Assembly: GCA_936908745.1 (NCBI GenBank)
Contig: CAKZFX010000004.1
Span: 1-64,000 of the forward strand
Length of the DNA stretch: 64,000 bases
Source of the DNA: an uncultured Chitinophagaceae bacterium
GTDB lineage: Bacteria > Bacteroidota > Bacteroidia > Chitinophagales > Chitinophagaceae
Reading direction: 5' to 3'
Part shown: piece after piece, positions 59,589-64,000 of the stretch
Numbering within the stretch: position 1 is the first letter of the stretch
Layout of the letters: every line of letters begins with the position of its first letter
Notes under the pieces: generated by a model
Seen by the model: only the letters and a program-made list of their open reading frames with translations
Told to the model about the DNA's origin: nothing
Databases searched by the model: none
Translations under genes and position numbers: made by a program

Positions 59589-61338
59589 TTTTCACTTTCT
59601 GGTACAAAATTTTTGCCTGCTGCACAAGGTCAATAAATTCTTTTTGCGCATCGTTATCTTTAAACGATGACTGCCCCGCCATCAATATCACCTGGTTCCA
59701 ATCCATTCCTTTGGCAAACGGCGATGATTTCAGCATTGTGCCAAACATCACCACCGATGTATAAAATTTATAAGAGTTATCCATTTGCGCAAATGGTTTG
59801 TAAGCAAACGGGCTTATGTATTGTTCGGCACGTTTCACCGTATCGTTTGGATAATGATACTGAATGTTGACAGTCGCTAACTTCCCTGTTGCATTACTTT
59901 TTACCGCTGCTTTGTTATTGTCTGTTGGCGCAATTTCAAACACCGCCAGCATAGAATGTCCTGAACCGATCTCCCCGCCTTCCACTTCCGACAACGTATC
60001 TTTTATAGCACCCAGCCTGTTGTCAAAACCGATCAGCCGGTATTCTTTTACATAGTCAGGATTAAACTCAACATTCATATACACATCATCCGCCACAGAA
60101 TACAGTGTTTGAGTAAACTCTTTCATCAATACTTTTTCAGCCTCTTTAAAATTATCGAGATAAGAAAAGTTACCATTGCCTTTACGGGCTAATGTCTGAA
60201 TTTTGGAATCCTTGTAGTTGCCCATACCTACGCCCAGGCAGGTGAGGTAGATACCCGATTGCCGGTGTTGAGAAATCAACTCGTCCAGTTCTTCTTCTGT
60301 TTTTAAGCCAACATTAAAATCACCATCAGTAGCCAATATCACACGGTTATTGCCGCCTTCTATAAAATGATTTTTAGCTACGCTGTACGCTACTCTTATA
60401 CCTGATTCGCCCGGTGTGGAGCCGCCCGGTTCCAAATCGTCAATGGCTTTTAATATTTTTTCTTTGTGGCGCCCGCTTGTTGAATGCAGCATGATACCCG
60501 TGACGCCGCCATACACCACGATCGCCACCGAATCCTTTTCACGCAAGTTATTGACCAGTAACCGGAATGCAGATTGCAGCAACGGCAAACGGTTTGTCAT
60601 ATCCATCGAGCCAGATACATCAATTAAAAAAACAAGATTGCTTGGCGGCAATGTATCTATGTTTAATTTGCGGGAAGAAAGATTGACATAGTACAATTGA
60701 TTCTCTGCATTCCATGGGCAATCGGTTAAGGTTGTTTCAAAACGAAACATATCCTTCCCTTCCGGCTCCTTATAATTAAGATTAAAGTAGTTGAGCATTT
60801 CCTCGATACGCACTGCGTCCGGCGGTACCAATGATTTTAAACCGATAAAACGCCGGATATTACTGTAAGATGCCCGGTCGATATTCAACGACATCCCGGT
60901 ATTGGGAAAACGTTTGGCATTTACAAACTTGTTTTCAATACTGTTCGCATACGTTTCATCGCCTGTTGCCCAACGGCGTTGTTCTTCCCGTTCAAGGTCT
61001 TTTGTTAAGGAGGAAAGTTTATCCCGGCGAATGCTGGACGCATTGGCCGGCAACAGTTTCATTTTTACATTCAGGTAGTTATCAGAATTGGCCACAATTT
61101 TTTCCGCCTGGTAACCATCCAGCGAAAAAAGAAACGTATCAATTTTTTGGTTGGTAATGATGCCAAAGGTTCCGTAAGAACCCGACTTATACATATAGCC
61201 GGTGCGGCTTTTAATAGATACGTTTTGCAAAAGATTACCTGACTCATCTTTCACTTCACCACGGAAATAGTATTGCTGGCCTTGGGCCGATAAGCAGCAG
61301 GTGAAGAGCAAGAGTAATATTTGGCAAGCAACCTTCAA
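59566..61338 (-). CDS. Secreted von Willebrand factor type A protein, YfbK type
   Basis: The 590-residue protein has a signal peptide (CCLSAQG) and a short carboxypeptidase-regulatory-like domain (FRGEVKDESGNLLQNVSIKS). The YfbK/vWF N-terminal region follows (SIENKFVNAKRFP to EEMLNYFNLNY), then a vWA domain with the metal site DVSGS at 240-244 and later TDGDFNVG, and a DUF3520-like C-terminus. Cysteine 14 in LLLFTCC may instead be a lipid-attachment site. Its function is unknown; it is likely surface or periplasmic protein binding. It is convergent with dnaJ. Confidence 0.85.
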   Translation of the reverse strand: MKVACQILLLLFTCCLSAQGQQYYFRGEVKDESGNLLQNVSIKSRTGYMYKSGSYGTFGIITNQKIDTFLFSLDGYQAEKIVANSDNYLNVKMKLLPANASSIRRDKLSSLTKDLEREEQRRWATGDETYANSIENKFVNAKRFPNTGMSLNIDRASYSNIRRFIGLKSLVPPDAVRIEEMLNYFNLNYKEPEGKDMFRFETTLTDCPWNAENQLYYVNLSSRKLNIDTLPPSNLVFLIDVSGSMDMTNRLPLLQSAFRLLVNNLREKDSVAIVVYGGVTGIMLHSTSGRHKEKILKAIDDLEPGGSTPGESGIRVAYSVAKNHFIEGGNNRVILATDGDFNVGLKTEEELDELISQHRQSGIYLTCLGVGMGNYKDSKIQTLARKGNGNFSYLDNFKEAEKVLMKEFTQTLYSVADDVYMNVEFNPDYVKEYRLIGFDNRLGAIKDTLSEVEGGEIGSGHSMLAVFEIAPTDNNKAAVKSNATGKLATVNIQYHYPNDTVKRAEQYISPFAYKPFAQMDNSYKFYTSVVMFGTMLKSSPFAKGMDWNQVILMAGQSSFKDNDAQKEFIDLVQQAKILYQKVKKKKGGND

Positions 61339-61428
61339 GTTGGGTTTTGTCTGTAAAAATTACAAAAAAACCACGAGAGACCCTAGTATCCTGTTCCGGG
61401 AGGATTTTTTAACAAGCTGACAACTGTT

Positions 61429-61977
61429 TTAAACAGCCGAGATTTCTGTCAATTGGTAGATTTCTTTGAGATTTCTTCCCAATCCATCATAGTCAAGCCC
61501 ATAGCCTAATACAAATTTGTCAGGGATTGTAAAGCCAACATAATCCAATGTCAATGGATAAGCTGTTGCGTCTGATTTGTGCAAAAGGGAAGCGATCTTT
61601 AGTGATTTAGGTTGTTGATGCACCAGTTTAGGTAAAAAATCATGCAGGGTTTTGCCGGTATCCACAATATCTTCCACGATAATCACTTCTTTGCCAAAAA
61701 TATCGTCATCAAGCCCGATAGAAGTGACCAGGTTGCCCGTTGATTTTGTGCCCTTATAAGAAGCGAGTTTGATAAAACATATTTCCGCATCAATCGTCAG
61801 GTGTTTGAACAAGTCGGCCGCGAACATAAAAGATCCGTTCAATATGGCGATAAAGAAAGGACGTTTACCTGCATAGTCAGCATTGATCTGCACCGCCAGT
61901 TCTTTGATCCGGCTTTGAATTGTTTCTTCTGATAAATAAGTTTCAAATGACTTGTCACGTACTTTGATGACCGACAT
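61429..61977 (-). CDS. hpt: Hypoxanthine phosphoribosyltransferase
   Basis: The 182-residue salvage enzyme converts hypoxanthine or guanine with PRPP to IMP or GMP. The PRPP-binding loop VIIVEDIVDTGKT is at 98-110, the flexible loop KLASYKGTKSTGN is at 70-82, and the purine-contact region YVGFTIPDKFVLGYGLDYDG near the C-terminus is typical. It is only 11 nt downstream of the LysM glucosaminidase gene on the same strand, so the genes are probably co-transcribed. Confidence 0.95.
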   Translation of the reverse strand: MSVIKVRDKSFETYLSEETIQSRIKELAVQINADYAGKRPFFIAILNGSFMFAADLFKHLTIDAEICFIKLASYKGTKSTGNLVTSIGLDDDIFGKEVIIVEDIVDTGKTLHDFLPKLVHQQPKSLKIASLLHKSDATAYPLTLDYVGFTIPDKFVLGYGLDYDGLGRNLKEIYQLTEISAV

Positions 61978-61988
61978 GCTGATTAGTT

Positions 61989-63056
61989 TTAGTTCGCTAT
62001 ACCATTGGATGGCATCGCCAGTGAATAGTTATCTTTCAAAGCCAGCTTTGGCAAGCCGGTTGATTTGTTGCGCAGGTTTAATTTTTCGCCCACGGCAGGT
62101 TGTTGTCCATCCTTAAGCCAGTTATATTCCATCAACGCATCCAGGCGCATGGCTTGTTCCTGTGCAATATCACGCAGTGTTTCGCCGGCCTGCACGATAT
62201 GGTATTCATCTTTACCTGTTTTGCGTTTGCGTTGCAGGTAAACCAATTGATGTGTCGCCGCTTCTTCCATCTGGTTCATCTCATTAAATTCAAAAAGACG
62301 ACTTAATGAGATATCATATTGTTTGGCTATACTTAAATAAGAAGTGCCTTTTGGCACAAACACCACCTTGGTATCGTTGATTTTAAATTCGCCTTGAGGA
62401 TATGCGACATACGGTTTGGAAACCTGTGCTATCACCTCCACAGTCTCTGTTCTTTTTTTGTTGTCTACAGATTTCTCCGTAGCCGTTGGCTCTGCTATCG
62501 CAATGGTCGTGCTTTCTTCTTCCTGCTTCATTTCTCCCAAAGCGATCAGGCTGTAATCCTGCAAATGATAGTCCTCGATCAGTTTGATCAACACGATCGG
62601 GTATTTAGGATTAGTAGCATAGCCTGCTTTTTTCAACCCATTGGCCCATCCTTCGTAGTCTGTCGGGTCGAGGGCAAACAACGATGCATAACGCTGGTTG
62701 TTTTTTAAAAAGTCGGAATGATCTTTATACGAATCCGTAGCCGAAGGATATTTACGGAAACATTCACCACGGGCATCATCATCATGCGAAACTGATTCGC
62801 CTGTCCAGTTGGACTTACATTTAATACCAAAGTGATTGTTTGATTTTTTTACCAGCACACTGGTTCCGGCAGACGTTTCATGAATACCCTGCGCCAGTTT
62901 GATGGCGGCCGGTACGCCGGTACGTTGCATTTCAGCTATCGCCAGTTCTTTATACTCGTTGATATAGTTTTGGATCACTTCCGATTTTTGTGCAGACAGG
63001 CGGTTTATGCCGCTTAGCAACAAAAAAACAATCAACAGTATTTTTATCTTTTGCAT
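61989..63056 (-). CDS. Secreted glucosaminidase (GH73) with LysM domains
   Basis: The 355-residue cell-wall hydrolase has a signal peptide (GINRLSAQ) and a GH73-type N-acetylglucosaminidase domain, with probable catalytic E60 in QGIHETSAGTS and the FGIKC and YKDHSDFLKNN regions. A Thr/Glu/Lys-rich linker (about residues 180-225) leads to two LysM peptidoglycan-binding domains (VPKGTSYLSIAKQYDISLSR and YHIVQAGETLRDIAQE). It would cut the glycan chains of peptidoglycan during growth or division. It is 12 nt after the O-methyltransferase gene. Confidence 0.9.
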   Translation of the reverse strand: MQKIKILLIVFLLLSGINRLSAQKSEVIQNYINEYKELAIAEMQRTGVPAAIKLAQGIHETSAGTSVLVKKSNNHFGIKCKSNWTGESVSHDDDARGECFRKYPSATDSYKDHSDFLKNNQRYASLFALDPTDYEGWANGLKKAGYATNPKYPIVLIKLIEDYHLQDYSLIALGEMKQEEESTTIAIAEPTATEKSVDNKKRTETVEVIAQVSKPYVAYPQGEFKINDTKVVFVPKGTSYLSIAKQYDISLSRLFEFNEMNQMEEAATHQLVYLQRKRKTGKDEYHIVQAGETLRDIAQEQAMRLDALMEYNWLKDGQQPAVGEKLNLRNKSTGLPKLALKDNYSLAMPSNGIAN

Positions 63057-63068
63057 TGAATAGAATGT

Positions 63069-63707
63069 CTATTTTTTTCTTACAAGGAAAAGACCGTCAC
63101 GTATCGTCAGGATCACTTTCTCCACATCTTCCCTGCCTTTTACAAAATCGTTGAACGCCTGTATACCTTTGGCGCTTTTTCCTTTTATATTCTCTTCGAG
63201 CACCTGCCCATGAAAGAAAATATTATCTGCTAAAATAAAACCGTTTTGCCGAAGGCGTGGCAAAACAAGGTTAAAATATTCGATATAAGCGGGTTTATCC
63301 GCATCAATGAACACCAAATCCCATGTTTCATTGAGCGTGGCAATGATTTCGGCGGCATTGCCTGTGTGGGAAATGATCTGCTCCTTATACACAGACTGAT
63401 CAAAAAACTCCCTTGCTTTTGTGGCATCGTCCTCACGCAGTTCGATAGTGTGTAATTCTCCGTCGTCGGCCAACCCTTTGGCAAGGCATAAAGCGCTGTA
63501 GCCGGTAAAAGTGCCGATCTCTAAAATCCGGCGGGGGCGTATCATGCAACTGATCATCTCCAGTACTTTGCCCTGCAAATGACCGCTGAGCATCACGTAT
63601 TCTTTGTGATGATTCAACGTATATTCATTTACCTGGCGCAACAGGCTATCTTCCGGCGAAGAGTAGTCTTCTGCATACTGCTGTACTTTGGGATCAATCA
63701 GCTCCAC
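63069..63707 (-). CDS. SAM-dependent O-methyltransferase (class I, caffeoyl-CoA/catechol type)
   Basis: The 212-residue enzyme has motif I EIGTFTGYSALCLAKGL near residues 61-77, the metal and substrate aspartates in DLVFIDADKPAYIEYFN, and LADNIFFHGQV. It matches the cation-dependent O-methyltransferase family 3. The biological substrate is unknown. It heads a leftward three-gene set with the glucosaminidase and hpt, with gaps of 12 and 11 nt. Confidence 0.9.
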   Translation of the reverse strand: MELIDPKVQQYAEDYSSPEDSLLRQVNEYTLNHHKEYVMLSGHLQGKVLEMISCMIRPRRILEIGTFTGYSALCLAKGLADDGELHTIELREDDATKAREFFDQSVYKEQIISHTGNAAEIIATLNETWDLVFIDADKPAYIEYFNLVLPRLRQNGFILADNIFFHGQVLEENIKGKSAKGIQAFNDFVKGREDVEKVILTIRDGLFLVRKK

Positions 63708-63734
63708 GTTCTTTTTTTTACAAAGATAAAACTC

Positions 63735-63992
63735 TTAAGCGGGTTGTAAACTTTCGGCTGTTTTATCAGCAGGCCGCGAAATAAACCACAGTCCTATAAA
63801 TGTAAAAATCCCGTTGATCAGGATCAGTTCGTTACCAATCTTATAGCCATGGAAAATAGAATCAGAAAGGCTTTGTAAGCCCAATGAAACATGCAGTTTG
63901 GCTTCGTACCATGCCGGGTTGCTAAGCATGTCAAGACCCAATGCCAGCAAGGGCGCAATGATACAAACGGCCCAGATCTTCTTATCGTTCAA
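63735..63992 (-). CDS. Two-helix membrane protein, start probably outside the window
   Basis: The visible 85 residues have two predicted membrane helices (IWAVCIIAPLLALGLDML and LILINGIFTFIGLWFI) and a basic-polar tail (SRPADKTAESLQPA). The nearest start is a TTG at 63992. The frame is still open upstream to the window edge, so the gene may begin beyond it. No family is recognised. It lies 27 nt upstream of the O-methyltransferase gene and may be in the same transcript. Confidence 0.55.
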   Translation of the reverse strand: MNDKKIWAVCIIAPLLALGLDMLSNPAWYEAKLHVSLGLQSLSDSIFHGYKIGNELILINGIFTFIGLWFISRPADKTAESLQPA

Positions 63993-64000
63993 TATTCGTT

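Noticed and set aside
1..64000. CRISPR arrays, tRNA, rRNA, insertion sequences or prophage genes
   Set aside because: No equal-length repeats with unique spacers, no cloverleaf or rRNA-like conserved stretches, and no transposase, integrase or phage structural motifs were seen on either strand. A search with dedicated models would be needed to exclude small RNAs.

Overview
This 64 kb window looks like chromosome from a Bacteroidota member, most likely family Chitinophagaceae. The evidence is a SusC/SusD glycan locus, type IX secretion sorting domains, a PorP/SprF protein, carboxypeptidase-regulatory-like N-terminal domains, TAnnTTTG-type promoter boxes (for example TTG-N19-TACCTTTG before grpE) and few Shine-Dalgarno sites. 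I see no rRNA, tRNA, CRISPR array, insertion sequence or prophage. The family assignment is an inference from gene content.

Left part (1-8.7 kb): a cut-short copy and a full copy of a beta-propeller sensor kinase gene, then a proteolysis block (two different clpP genes followed by clpX), a 47-residue protein gene and a DctA-type C4-dicarboxylate transporter.

8.7-24 kb is a complete beta-mannan utilisation locus. Eight genes run leftward with gaps of 28 nt or less: susC, susD, a surface glycan-binding lipoprotein, an alkaline-phosphatase-superfamily enzyme, a GH26 mannanase, a sodium:solute symporter, a GH130 mannosylglucose phosphorylase and an AGE-family cellobiose/mannobiose 2-epimerase. 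Three genes run the other way from the shared control region: an AraC regulator, a CE2-type acetylesterase and a second SGNH esterase. Together they predict deacetylation and import of mannan, cutting to mannobiose, epimerisation to mannosylglucose, and phosphorolysis to mannose-1-phosphate plus glucose.

24-44 kb is mostly housekeeping: B12-dependent ribonucleotide reductase, a bacterial geranylgeranylglyceryl-phosphate synthase, two secreted TonB-C-like proteins, deoxynucleoside kinase, trpS, gatC, two LolD-type ATPases, a small regulator, a cobalamin adenosyltransferase, fabI, recN, a zinc-ribbon coiled-coil protein with a Nif3-family partner, a YitT protein and a DinB-like protein. Two decayed genes lie at 34.4-35.0 kb.

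44-64 kb carries envelope and stress genes: a tandem pair of about 810-residue MG2/plug-like secreted proteins, a giant PKD-repeat adhesin with a gliding-type C-terminal domain next to a PorP/SprF partner, a peroxiredoxin, a small type IX cargo protein, an RlmI-like methyltransferase, grpE-dnaJ, a von Willebrand factor A protein, hpt, a LysM glucosaminidase and an O-methyltransferase. Intergenic gaps across the window hold several families of phrase-like dispersed repeats, many of which fold into hairpins bounded by GGCCACAGAG and its complement.
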